Notes under the pieces: generated by a model
What the model was told of the DNA's origin: nothing
Seen by the model: only the letters and a program-made list of their open reading frames with translations
The model's database searches: none
Source of the DNA: Eucalyptus grandis
Lineage: Eukaryota > Streptophyta > Magnoliopsida > Myrtales > Myrtaceae
Reading direction: 5' to 3'
DNA: 64,000 nucleotides
NCBI RefSeq assembly: GCF_016545825.1
Contig: NC_052613.1
Location: 9,238,001-9,302,000, forward strand
Part shown: positions 1-10,207 of the stretch, one piece after another
How the letters are laid out: each line of letters starts with the position of its first letter
How positions within the stretch are numbered: position 1 is the first letter of the stretch
Program-made: the position numbers and the translations under genes

Positions 1-315
1 TTAATAAATGAGTAATATGTTTAGGATATTTTTGATATTCTTTTTCTCATGAATATGTACACTTCGATGAACATTAGTTTGAAAAGTCAGAAGACCATAT
101 AACCTTTTGCATGGAATCGTCATTTTTAAAAATTAACGTTGGATATAACATAGGTTAATCAAATTCAAGGTGGCTAATTTGGTTGGGTTGGAGACCTTCT
201 TAAATAACAAAATATATGCTCAATTGTTTTTTTCTTTTTCTGGTCAAGGTTGTTTTTCCATCTCAAACCTCGGATTTGTCCCGATGCTTTCGTCGTTTTT
301 CATTTGTCCCCGTCA

Positions 316-361
316 ATGTCCCATCCACATTTGACCAAAAAAAAAAATGTCCCATCCACAT
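316..361 (+). mobile_element. Ultra-short poly(A) insertion with 15-base target duplication
   Basis: The 15-mer ATGTCCCATCCACAT occurs at 316-330 and again at 347-361. Between them lie only 16 bases, ttgacc followed by an A run. Copy A' (near 3195) has a single, slightly diverged version of this site and no insert, so it serves as the empty allele. The structure fits target-primed reverse transcription of a severely 5'-truncated SINE or LINE tail. The word gacc before the A run also ends the SINE at 37145-37393. Confidence 0.6.
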
Positions 362-1579
362 CCCTTTGAATTATTAGATGTACGTACTAGAGTAGGATTT
401 AAATATCCATTTCCTAATTAAGAAATTCAACTTTTTAATTATTCTTCCTTTACCTCGTCGTGGTAGGATCTCATTCTGCCGCCCTAATCAAACCGATGTT
501 TTTGCTTCAACTTGAAGTTTTTTTCTTTTTTTTTGCTTGACCAAGATGAGCAAAGAGGTCCACTGAGAGAATTTTCTCATAAAATAATTAAAGACTCTCC
601 TCGACGATGCCTCAAAGATTAAAACAGACTCGTCCTCGCCCCCACTCCAGATCGAGTCTGCCATGCTTTGATCACTCTCCTCTCCCGTCATATCAAAATC
701 GTTGCTCATCTCCTCACACATCTATCGTCACAACAAGACCATTGCATAGGGTTAAGGGAAAGAACGAGTCTGGTTGAAACTTTTTTGAGGCATAAAAAAA
801 GCCGCTTCAAGTCGTAACAAAAACATCAAACTAATTTTCTCTTTGACGTTTGTGTTGGTTTAGACTTGCTGGTTTTGTGCCACTGTTTGGCCTTTTTCTT
901 TTACCTTGCCCTCGGCTTGATTTTCTTTTACCTTGCCCTCTTTCACTCGTTTTGACTTGTTGTCTTCATGAGTATAAGTTTTTGGGACTGAGTTATTGTG
1001 GTATAGCTATATATAGCTCTTTTGATTTAAAGTCAATATATTTATTATCTTTCAAAAAAAAAAAAAAAAAAACATCAACTAATGAAGTTGGGTGAATGAG
1101 GAGATAAAGAGAGAAAATTTAGAAAGTGGGATTTTCAATTGAATGGTATTTTGGTCCACGACTCAAAGGAGGTGATTATTTAGCAATAAGAGTAGTAAAA
1201 ACATGCATGTTATAGGGCGAGTTTTTCCTCATGGTGAACTTCTAAATAGCGATAAAAATAATCTAGGTGCTACATGGGGTACTCAACCTAATTTTCAACA
1301 AACGCAACGGCCTCTTTACGCATAAAAAAAAAATTAACGGGATTGTACATCGATATAATTATCGAAGATACATGTCATTGAGTAGGAGAGAAAAAGGACC
1401 CACGTCGAAATCACCCTCCAATGGGCAGGGCACGTCAAGGAAAACCACAATCGCGAAGCATGGAAACCTTCGACTTCAAGCCAATAGGATTGAAAACGCG
1501 TTCGATCAAAGATCAACGAAAGTACATCAATAATTATGAGGGAAAACCTTTAGTCCAGTCCATCAAATTACGAAATGTT

Positions 1580-1920
1580 ACGTCATGTTAGTGTAAAGTT
1601 GTTGTAAAAATACTAATTCAATTCTATATTTTTTTCAATTTTTTCATTGTAGTCCTAAACTTTTGTCAAAATTCCCATTCGGTCATTTTGGCAAATTGTC
1701 GCTAGAAATTGCTGATGCGGCGATCAACAAATTGTTCACATAGAATGATTGATGATGATTGGATGCCACCTTAGCAATTTCCGGTGGTAATTGACTAAAA
1801 AAACTATATTAAAATTTCATGTAAAGCTCTATGACTATATAGCAAAATTGAAAAATTTTGTACTAAATTATCATCCGCACAATAGATTTAGAACTAATCA
1901 TATAATTATCCCCGTTAGCA
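1580..1920. mobile_element. MITE-like element with long imperfect inverted ends
   Basis: The left arm (about 1580-1730: 'attcaatt...tcctaaac...aaattgctgatgcggcgatc') pairs imperfectly with the reverse complement of the right arm (about 1760-1920: '...ggaaattgctaaggtggcatcc'). It has no coding capacity. It lies in both duplicate copies (the other is near 6765-7045), so it predates the segmental duplication. The TIR style resembles Mutator-like elements elsewhere in the window, but I could not define a target duplication. Confidence 0.5.
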
Positions 1921-2290
1921 TCCTCCCAAAAAAAAATCGAATAAGCTTATAAGTTTAGATTATATAATATCCGTGCTGTCCCTCACCAAATCTTGCGGAC
2001 CTGTTCTCTATTACCATAGAGAAATCACATAATTTAATGGAGTTGCCCGTAGTCCTATGATGCATTAATTAAACTATGAAATCAGCAATCTCATCAGGAA
2101 ATTAGGAATTGTTTATGCCCCGACGGCAGACCTTCGTTGTCCGACTAATTTTCATCGGACAAGACGGCCTCTCGCTTTATGTATACCAGAAAGATTAACT
2201 GAATTGGACGCCGTTGTAAAACACGTCGTATTAAGATCACCCTTTGAAGGAGGAAGCACATGGAAGAAAACTACGAACGCATAAATATTT

Positions 2291-2725
2291 TATATATATT
2301 TCGATTTAAAGGTTTGCTTGCTCTTTTTGTTCAATGATGTCTTCAATTAGTGCATAAAATTTAACATTTGGTTAATGGTGCACTAGCGAAAAATTGCCTA
2401 CGTTTTGCGAGTGCGCGTAAAAAAATGAAAAAAAAAGGATTATTAAAGAAATAAATTTTTGCGATTTTAAATATTTGCATGATAAGAAAATATTCAATCT
2501 TCAACTTTGAATCTATGAGAGATTTGTGAGATATAAACAAAGCAAGATATGTGATCTTAAAAAAAAAAAAATTATTCATGTCAGTGACACGTAATACTAT
2601 TGGTGTTCATATCAATAATTTCAAATCAAAATTAGTCAAATGGACTTAATTAATAAAAAAGTGAAAGTTTTTAGAATTGAATTAATAAAATCGTAATAGG
2701 GTTTATGATTTGTTGGGTAATTTTT
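2291..2725. other. AT-rich spacer between duplicate copies
   Basis: AT-rich DNA with short A runs separates the two copies of the segmental duplication. I see no gene, RNA or structured repeat here. Confidence 0.5.
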
Positions 2726-2861
2726 TCCACTTCAGTGGACGTTAGTTTGAAAAGTCAAAGACTTGAATAACATGGTCATTTTTTTTTTAAAAATTAACCT
2801 GGGATATAACATTGGCTAAACAAATTCAAGGTGGCTAATTTGGGTCGAAGGCATTCATAAA

Positions 2862-3116
2862 GAATACCCATGGGCAGCGCAGGTGGCGTGAGTGCTCTCC
2901 CTCATCACTGAGGTTAGGAGTTTGAACTCTTTCGTTGCATTTCCATGACTTAAGTGAGGGTCCTAAGAGTGGATTACTAGTCAGCCCTCCGAGATTTATG
3001 TTTAAATAGCGACTTGAGACGAGACTTGACTGTTCTACCGAGTAGCAAAGAGTCGTGTGATCACGAAGAGTGATTTTCGCCAGTTCTTCGATCAAAAAAA
3101 AAAAAAAAAAAAAAAA
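2862..3116 (+). mobile_element. tRNA-derived SINE (plus strand)
   Basis: This is a block of about 255 bases absent from the paralogous site in copy A. Near its left end is a pol III A-box-like segment (ggtggcgtgagtg, near 2881), followed by a B-box-like segment (gagtttgaactc, near 2927) in which the usual TTCGA reads TTTGA. It ends with a run of 23 A at 3094-3116. The layout of A box, B box, tRNA-unrelated body and poly(A) is that of plant SINEs. I could not define a flanking target duplication. Confidence 0.65.
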
Positions 3117-3774
3117 TGGTCTAAGGTTCTTTTGTCAAGGATCTCAAATCTTGGATTTGTCCAAATCTTTCCGTCGTTTTTTTGATTTGTCCCCGTCGAT
3201 GTCCCATCTTCATCCTGTTGAATTCTCAAATGGGCGTACTAGAGTAAGATATAGATGTCCATTTCCGAGTAAACAATTCAACCTTTTTGATTGTTCTTCC
3301 TATCCCGCCGTAATCAAACCGATGTTTCTGCTTCAACTTGAAGTTTCTTCCTATTTTTGGCTTGACCAAGATGAGCAAAGAGGTCCACTGAAAGAATTTC
3401 CCACAAAATAATTATACACTCTCCTCGATGGCGCCTCAAAGATTCAGACAGACTCGTCCTCGCCCCTGCTCCGTGTCGAGTCTGCCATGCTTTGATCGCT
3501 CCCCTCTCCTGTCATATCAAAATCATCGTTCATCTACTCACGTCTATCGTCACAACAAGACGATTGCATGGAGGTAAGGGAAAGAACGAGTCTGGTTGAA
3601 ACTTTTGAGGCATCAAAAAAGTTACTTCAAGTCGTGACCAAAGCATCGACTAATCAAAGTCGGGCGAGTGAGGAGATAAAAGAGAGAAAAAGTTAGAAAG
3701 TTGAATTTTCAATTGAAACGTGTTTTGGTCCACCATTCGAAGGAGAATGATTTTTTAGCAAGAGAAGTTAAAGA

Positions 3775-4605
3775 AAAAATAAGGATTCAAAGTCGACCAA
3801 TTTTCTTAAATAAGGATTCGAAATGAACTTTATATCAGATAAAAACCTAAAATAGACTCATTGTCTTAAACAAATATCCGAAATAATCAAATCAATTCCA
3901 AATAAGGACCTGAGCTTGCTGGTTAGCCAAATATTCGGTGGCTATCAAGCATATGACTGACAATCGGAGTTTGGGCAATTTTATCCAAAAAAAATCTAGG
4001 AAAAATTAATAAATCCTAAAATAGAAACAAAAAAGACCTTAGGTTTTCTATGGTCTCTCCGTTCCCTGTACCAATCCCTTGCAAAGTCAAAGACCGAAGT
4101 TATTCCCATTTACTATACCCATCATCCGCAAAGTTGAATACCCAAATTCTCCACTGGTTGAGACACGAATTCAAAAACAAGAAGAAAACCGGATGTTTCT
4201 TTCTTTGTTTGCGGAGATGAGAATTGAGTTGTGATAATGACCAGGCAGCAATTTGGTTGGGGAGCGGTGGGGGAGAAAAAAAAGAAAACGTAAACATCTA
4301 AATGAATAATTTAAAATTAATTAATTTAGAATTTTGTATTTTTTCCAATGACAAATTTCTGATAAAATTGTCTCTATTTTAATCGTCAGAAAATGTTTGC
4401 TGACAAGCTAAGGTTCTTAATCGAGATTAACTTGATTATTTCGGGTCTTATTTGAAACAAAATTCATTTTAGGTCTTTATTTGAAACAATGGGTCTACTT
4501 CGGGTCATTATTTAAAACATAGTTCACTTTGGGTCCTTATTTGAGAAAATAAATTTATTTCGGATCCTTATTTGAAATTTTCCCAAGAAAAAAAATAGCC
4601 TCCCT
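3775..4605. mobile_element. Non-autonomous TIR element with subrepeat-rich arms
   Basis: The left arm (about 3780-3925) carries repeated phrases of the form 'aaataaggacccgaaat'. Their reverse complement fills the right arm (about 4410-4590). The motif AAGAAAAAA occurs at both edges, which would fit the 9-base target duplication of Mutator-like elements, but the sequence is low in complexity. The element is missing from the matching position of copy A near 1200. The roughly 480-base interior contains no recognisable coding region. Confidence 0.55.
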
Positions 4606-4651
4606 ATACATGTTATGGGGTAGTCTCCTATGGTTAACTTCTACGTAGCAA

Positions 4652-6195
4652 GAGAAAATTCAAAATAAGAATTTAAAATACCATTATTTTCTCAAAAAAT
4701 AATTCAAAATGGATCTTATTTTAAATAATAACATGAAGCATTCAACCTTATTTCAAATAAGAACCTCAACTCACTGGCAAACAAGGACGTGATATTTCTG
4801 GCGATTGGAACAACAAAATTTTTGTACAAAAATTTTTTAAACTTAAAGAAAAGGCCAAAACTCAAAATTAAAAAGTCTCTTCTCCTTTTCTTCCGTTCTC
4901 CAACCTATTCATCAACAAACCTAAAAGAATAGAAATGCCTGAATGACAAAGTGTCACTAGAGCAAGCATGGGCGGGTGTTGGCGATGCGCAACCAATGGC
5001 GGTGTGAATCGGGCGACGGCCGGATGACGAGTTTAGTGAACCTTCACCCTCTCAAATTCAAAATCGTTTCCATTGTGTCTTTTATTTTGCTTATGTGATT
5101 CAGCTGAGATTAGTGAGAAAGTGTTGACTGATGGTTTATGCGGAAACGATAGAATTTTACAATTTATGTTAACGCGAAATTACTAAAGAAATAAACGAAA
5201 AATAAGGACATCAGAAATTTACATAGTTTGGTTCGAGTATCGGTATATACGTTCATAGGGAGAGCCAACAACAAATAATCCACTATAATCAGAGTATCAG
5301 AGTTTATAATCACTCAAAATACTCAAATGTTTCCCATACCTAGATTTAACAAAAAACCCAAAGTATTTATAAATAAACAAGTCATTTGGATATAAACTCA
5401 CGGTACAAAATTACCGCGCATTTAAACTCAAAACACAACTCTCTATGTACGCCTGGTTCGCTTACGTACGAAGTCGCGTATCTCTTCAAGCTTCTTGCAG
5501 AGGACTCGCGGCTTCGTTGATCGTCAGACGTGCGGCTACGTAGGGTTTTTTCGGCAATCCAACGCGCACATGAAAAGGACGATTCTGTTCTTATATATAT
5601 GTGCCCACGTCAAGGGCCCACTCCGTTTTGCTTGTTACGCGTGCGGACTCTTCTTTCCTTGTACGGCATAGACTTCGGCGACTTTGCAGCAACTTCACGC
5701 CAAGAAAGAAAATTCCTAAATCATTATTACAGGTGTGCCCAGAGTCAACAACTTTGACTTGACTCCTGGGTCCACGTTCGGATTCCCCTTCACAATAAGA
5801 ATTCGTAAGTGCAGGAAGAAGGGAAAAACTTCATTTTCCTTTTACTTCTTTTTTTGTAATTCCTTCACAAGCCCAGCGAATTTCCTCATCTAATTTAAAC
5901 TCGATACATTAATTTAACAGAGTTATTAATGATTTAACAAAAGTTTAACGATTTTGAGATTTTTAATTTTGAGTTTCGACCTTTTCTTTTAGTTCATATA
6001 TATATTTTTTTGGATAAATATGTCCTCGTTTCGATTGTCCGGAATATCATATTCTTGTCAATCAACAAGTTGAGGCCCTTATCTAAAATAAGATTGGACA
6101 CTTTAGGTATTTTTTAAAATAATACCTATTTTGAATCTATTTTTGGGAAAATAGGAATACTTCATATCTTTATTTAGAATTTTTTTTCCAATAAA
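4652..6195. mobile_element. Second non-autonomous TIR element, 1.5 kb
   Basis: The ends are inverted copies: 'aaaattcaaaataagaattt' from 4652 matches the reverse complement of the sequence ending near 6190. Both arms (about 150 bases) contain the same ~30-base 'caaataagaacctcaac' type subrepeat as the neighbouring element at 3775-4605. The element is absent from copy A near 1250. The interior includes a GC-richer part (about 5400-5760) with no protein I recognise. A segment near 5215-5270 ('gtttggttcgagtatcggtatatacg') resembles sequences seen in copia-type LTRs, so a captured or nested LTR fragment is possible. Confidence 0.55.
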
Positions 6196-6764
6196 AATGA
6201 TCTAGGTGCCGTATGGGATACTCGATGCCCAATTTTCAACAAACACGACGGGCTCTCTTTATGCATATAAAAAAAACAAAAAATATTAACGTGATTGCGC
6301 ATCAATGTGAACACAGAAGATACACGCCACTGAGTAAAGAGAGAAAAAGGACTCGCGTCCCATCAAAATCAACCCTTCAGTGGAGAGGGCACATCAAGGA
6401 AAGCCGCAATCACGAAGCATGAATTCATGCACGAAAGAAAAGATAAAAGTGTAAGAGGAAGTTTTGGTCAAACTTGATTTTCACGGAATTCATTATGAAC
6501 CTTTGAGTCTCTTCTATAAATTGGCGATGCACATGGTGTCAATCATTTTCACGTCATAAAGCTAAATGGTTGTGGGGCTTTTCAATTCCCTTTGACTTAT
6601 GTAGGATTGGAATTTTCCAGACTTCCTGGAAATCTTCGACCTCTAGCCGGCATGAATGAGAACGCATTCAATCCAAGATCAGTGACAGTACATCAATAAC
6701 TATGAGGGAAATCTTTTGGTCCCATCCATCAAATTACGAAAATATTACGTCATATTAGCGTAAG

Positions 6765-7045
6765 GAGAATTACTATCTAGTCATAAATTTGTGACACAAA
6801 TGCTAAATCAATAATAAGCTTTTTCAATTTCATTGATATAATCTTAAATAATTATCAAAATTCCGAGTTAGAAATTGCTGAGGTGACAATCTACAAATTG
6901 TTCATGAAGGACGACCAACGATGACTCAACACCATGTCGGCTATTTATTTTTGACTACTTTAGTAAAATTGAAAAGTTCGAGATTAAATTATCATCCATA
7001 TAATAGGTTCAGGATCGATTGTATGATTATCCTCATTAGTGTCCT
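6765..7045. mobile_element. Counterpart of the 1580-1920 MITE in copy A'
   Basis: This aligns with 1580-1920 ('taaatcaataataagctttttcaatttcattg...'), but the middle is shortened: the second inverted arm is partly deleted around 6950. It is the same insertion event carried by the segmental duplication. Confidence 0.45.
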
Positions 7046-7415
7046 TCTCAAAAAAAAAAAATTGAATAAGTTTATTATAAGTTTAGATTGTATAATATTT
7101 GTGCCGTCCCTCGCCAATTCTCCAGGACTCGTTCTCTATTGCTATAAAGAAATCACATAATTTAATGGAGTTGTCCGTAGTTCTATGATGAATTAATTAA
7201 ACTATGAAATGAGCAATCTCATTAGGAAGTTAGGAATTGTTTATGCCCCGACGGCAGACCTTCGTGCCCAACTAATTTTCATCGGACTTGACGGCCTCTC
7301 GCTTAATGTATACCAAAAAGGCTAATTGAATTGCACCCCGTCGTAAAACACACCGTATTAAGATCACTTTTGAAGGAGGAAGCACGTGGAAGAAAACTAT
7401 GAGCGCATAAAAAAC

Positions 7416-8342
7416 ATGATGAAATGAACGGGGCTTTTGGTCAATAGCGTTGATGACGGGCTTAGAATTCTATTTTGTTTGTTTCATGAAAAATAAATTA
7501 TTTAAAAAATATTTTATTAGAAATAATCGCTTATATTATTTGAAGATTTCATTATCAACAATAATGCATGTTTAAATATTTTCGTAAATAATATAATTGA
7601 TCATTTTAAAAAAAATATTTCAAATCATCTATTTTTTACGAAACAAATAAACCCTAATTTCCATTAAATTAATACCGTATCTTCAATTCCTTTCATATGA
7701 ATCCGCGGTAAACATAATCTCAACCAATTTCGTATCATAAATTATAATTACTGTCGTTTTGATCCTGACTTTTTATGGGGTTGAAACTCAGAAGGCGTTC
7801 GATCTACCAAAAATGCTTTCGGTCAGGGTCAATGTAGGTGTTTCCAAATCGAAAGCAACCCCAAGCTGTTCTTTCAAGGATCGCGACTTCTACTCCAAAT
7901 CAACCAATTCAAACCCTGGTCCTAAATAAAACATGGTTTTTAAAGCTAGGCCAAAGTCAAACTAACAATTCATTTTTTCCCTCGACTTTGACTTTCCCAC
8001 TAAAGGTTGTCCTGAACATAGACACCAGAGGATTCGACGAAAAACAGGCATTGTCTTTTATGATCGAGGTTTGACCTGGTCGTGAACCTAGCTGCCGCCC
8101 TCTCCTAAAAATAGGCATTTTACATGAGATTCACGTTATTGTTAAAGAAAACCAATAGAGAGGATTTTGAATTTTGACTAAGACGCGCTTGATTAGGGAG
8201 GAATACATCATTGAAAGACAAATTTGACTTGGCAAAGGAATGTGATAATTATGATTGGTGTGGTCAAGAAGACGGGGCATCGTACCGGCATAAAGAGTCG
8301 TACGTGGCACATAAAGATTACACTCGTTTTTCAAATTCAGAG
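7416..8342. other. Intergenic DNA containing one small MITE (7471-7656)
   Basis: The arms 'tattttgtttgtttcatgaa' (7471-7490) and, inverted, 'acgaaacaaataaacc' (about 7638-7653) enclose an AT-rich hairpin of about 185 bases typical of a MITE. The rest, to 8342, is unique-looking sequence with only short unsupported open frames. Confidence 0.5.
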
Positions 8343-8440
8343 AAGAGGATTTTATTTTTTTTGGTGATACGGGAACCGCCGTATAGCCGGAAGCCAGTGG
8401 CGTAAATCCGGGGTGACCCGCAGGACAAAAAGAGGATTTT
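8343..8440 (-). mobile_element. 5'-truncated SINE with 11-base target duplication
   Basis: AAGAGGATTTT at 8343-8353 and 8430-8440 brackets a 76-base insert. On the minus strand the insert reads as a GC-rich SINE 3' body ending ...cccgtatcacc followed by A residues, with no pol III boxes left. Its right-hand target copy is also the left-hand target copy of the next insertion (8427-8675). Confidence 0.65.
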
Positions 8441-8675
8441 GTTTTTTTTTTGTTGTGTTAGAGGAACCGTTTTGGTCAACAATCGCCACGTAAATCCCAG
8501 TGTGGACGCGAAATTTCAAAACCTACCACCAGGGCGCCACACGTAATACACCTAATGGTCTGCCAGCCATCTGCAACTTGCGTTGCAAGAGTTTCAAACA
8601 TTTGACTTTTCCCTTCAAAGGCAGGAGCCTACCCAGTAAAGCCACCATGGCCGGTGGTAAAAAGAGGATTTTGTT
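8427..8675 (-). mobile_element. Near full-length SINE (minus strand) with 17-base target duplication
   Basis: AAAAAGAGGATTTTGTT at 8427-8443 and 8659-8675 is a perfect 17-base direct repeat around a 215-base insert. Read on the minus strand, the insert starts ACCACCGGCCATGGTGGC, has a B-box-like gtttgaaactc near 8600, and ends ...gttcctctaacacaac followed by an A run. Size, tail and long target duplication fit target-primed SINE integration. Confidence 0.75.
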
Positions 8676-9049
8676 GTTTGGCGTTAACTTGATAAAAAGT
8701 CGAGAGTACAAATTTGGAGCCTTTGGGCAAAGTAAATCCTAAATGGCCTCCGGTTCTGGACAGGGCTTTCGTTTGTTGGGCTTTCACCCGGTTGGTGACC
8801 TGGTTGGACTCTCTTGATCAATGGGCCAACTTTTAAATTTGCAAAACGCAATAACAGATCAGTCCTCCTCAATCAGTCTTCTCACATCCCACTTCAAGTG
8901 GTCTATGCTCGAACTAGTAAGGGAGCTTATCAAATCAAAATAATCTGACTTTTATTTTCGTCCATCCTACTCTTAACCTTTCTCTCCCTCAGATTTTTGC
9001 TCTACCTGTTTGCAAAGCATAAGAGTCAAACCTTGAAATTAAATGTCCC
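8676..9049. other. Unassigned sequence between SINE and LINE remnant
   Basis: I see no gene or repeat here. It could include the degraded 3' end of the minus-strand LINE that follows, but no tail is recognisable. Confidence 0.35.
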
Positions 9050-10107
9050 ACTGACCCAATTCCCTTACCACTAATCTTTGTGCCCACTGTGTAAAACAGT
9101 CTGATTTAAGTACCAAACTTGCTTCTTTTTGGTCGCAGAAGTGCTTTGTGGTTTCGACGAGTGCCATTGATTTCACTTGTGATGCCGAAGCAACCTTCAC
9201 AGACCGAGCAAAACCTTCCACGAGAAGACCTGAGTGACCACAACGACATACGCGATCGCACCTTCAGCAGTGCCCTCCGCGGACGAGCCATCGATATTAA
9301 TTTTCAGGCGACCCAGCTTCGATGGTCTCCAGATTTGAGGTGAGGCGAGGCTCGGTCCTTTTCAACTTTCTTTCTTCCAGTAGATGATAATCTCTCGATA
9401 TTTTGATCTAAAGCAAGCGATGCTTCCAGGAGCTGCCTTTGGGTCTGGTCGTTTCTGCCGGAACACAAAATCGTTCCTTGCTCTCCAGACGTGCCACAAC
9501 AATGCTGCCTATAGCTCAAAGCGAGGTGCAAGAATGACTTTCCTTTTGAACAAATTTTCTTTTGTGAGTAGAGCATTCTGGCATACTCCTCATAGGAAAA
9601 CTTATCATGGGGATTGTCTTTAATTGCCAAATTTTGTTCCGTAAAATCCCGGGAGTCTTATAATTCTGTAAAATCCTGGGAGTCTTATAGGAAGAAGGGT
9701 GTTTTTTTTTTTTTTTTTTGGGGCGGGGGGGGGGATATTCTGATTTGGTTTGTCCAGGGCTTCTTTATTGCCGTTGTAAGCACTTTTGAGGGTACGGCAA
9801 CCTGATTTAGTGTTGCTCACATCAATGTATCCTTTGACAATTGAGACTTTAGAGGGACAATGGGAATTTCATTCACTAGCTGCTTATCATATAAGTTATG
9901 CAGGAATGGTTCATTCCACTTTGATTCAGCCTTAGTAATAAGGTCATCTGTCTTTAGTAGTTTCGCTCTTGTTGTTGGCCCCCAAATCGCATCTCCTAGA
10001 AGCCATTTGTCCTCCATTGATGCAAATTTTTTCCACATTGCCCACCGACCGCATAATAGAAGGAGAGATTGCATCTCTTCTTTTTTAGTAAACTTTTCCA
10101 TCCCCAT
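9050..10107 (-). pseudogene. LINE (non-LTR retrotransposon) remnant: zinc-binding RT tail and RNase H region
   Basis: On the minus strand, 10107-9817 encodes a stretch with the look of the LINE region after the reverse transcriptase (MWKKFASMEDKWLLGDAIWG, then a 'DTLMWATL'-like segment). Further on, near 9510-9455 in another frame, it reads LWHVWRARNDFVFRQKRPDP, the conserved lead-in to the C-terminal RNase H domain. Near 9318-9245 it reads KINIDGSSAEGTAEGAIAYV, matching the first beta strand and catalytic Asp region of that domain. The frame changes several times, there is an in-frame stop near 9366, and the region between the two blocks is deleted or replaced by homopolymers. No endonuclease or RT core is present. 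It is a dead, internally deleted fragment. Confidence 0.7.
9643..9736. repeat. 21-base direct repeat followed by poly(T)-poly(G) tract
   Basis: 'gtaaaatcccgggagtctta' at 9643 recurs at 9669 with one C/T change. Next come an unbroken T run and then a G-rich run interrupted by a single C, up to about 9735. This junction sits where the LINE remnant lost its middle portion. Confidence 0.6.
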
Positions 10108-10109
10108 GA

Positions 10110-10151
10110 GAGTCTAGCTCTATGAAGCCTAGAGTCTAGCTCTATGAAGCC
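10110..10151. repeat. Short tandem duplication beside the LINE remnant
   Basis: AGTCTAGCTCTATGAAGCCT occurs at 10110-10129 and again at 10132-10151. It could be a target duplication left by an excised or vanished insert, or replication slippage. Nothing separates the copies except two bases. Confidence 0.6.
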
Positions 10152-10207
10152 TCCTAAATGTCATGCATAATAGGAAATCTTTTGTTAAGTTATCTAGTTT
10201 TCTCTTA

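Larger units (their letters stand above)
50..2290. repeat. Segmental duplication, copy A
   Basis: This stretch recurs in the same order and orientation at 2726-7415. Anchors are the 'ttagtttgaaaagtca' block near 80 (again near 2745), the minus-strand gene-like segment at 488-721 (again at about 3300-3560), the 'ctaggtgctacatgggg' block near 1263 (again near 6204), and the 'gaaggaggaagcac' block near 2247 (again near 7372). No intact gene is visible. The minus-strand open frame of about 77 codons at 488-721 is Asp/Glu/Ser-rich, I do not recognise it, and it is broken in copy A', so I do not call it a gene. Copy A lacks the SINE and the two TIR insertions found in copy A'. Confidence 0.75.
2726..7415. 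repeat. Segmental duplication, copy A' (expanded by insertions)
   Basis: This is the second copy of the unit at 50-2290. Collinear pieces are 2726-2860, 3117-3774, about 4606-4652 and 6196-7415. Between them lie a SINE (2862-3116) and two TIR elements (about 3775-4605 and 4652-6195), which together account for the difference in length. Shared blocks are diverged by many substitutions and small indels, so the duplication is old. The order of events is readable: duplication first, then three insertions that are specific to this copy. Confidence 0.7.

Noticed and set aside
488..721. 77-codon acidic open frame on the minus strand in copy A
   Set aside because: It matches no family I know, and the equivalent in copy A' is interrupted. 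It is duplicated sequence, not a supported gene.
9860..10117. Plus-strand frame of 85 codons overlapping the LINE remnant
   Set aside because: The minus-strand frame over the same bases carries the LINE wording, so this is its shadow.
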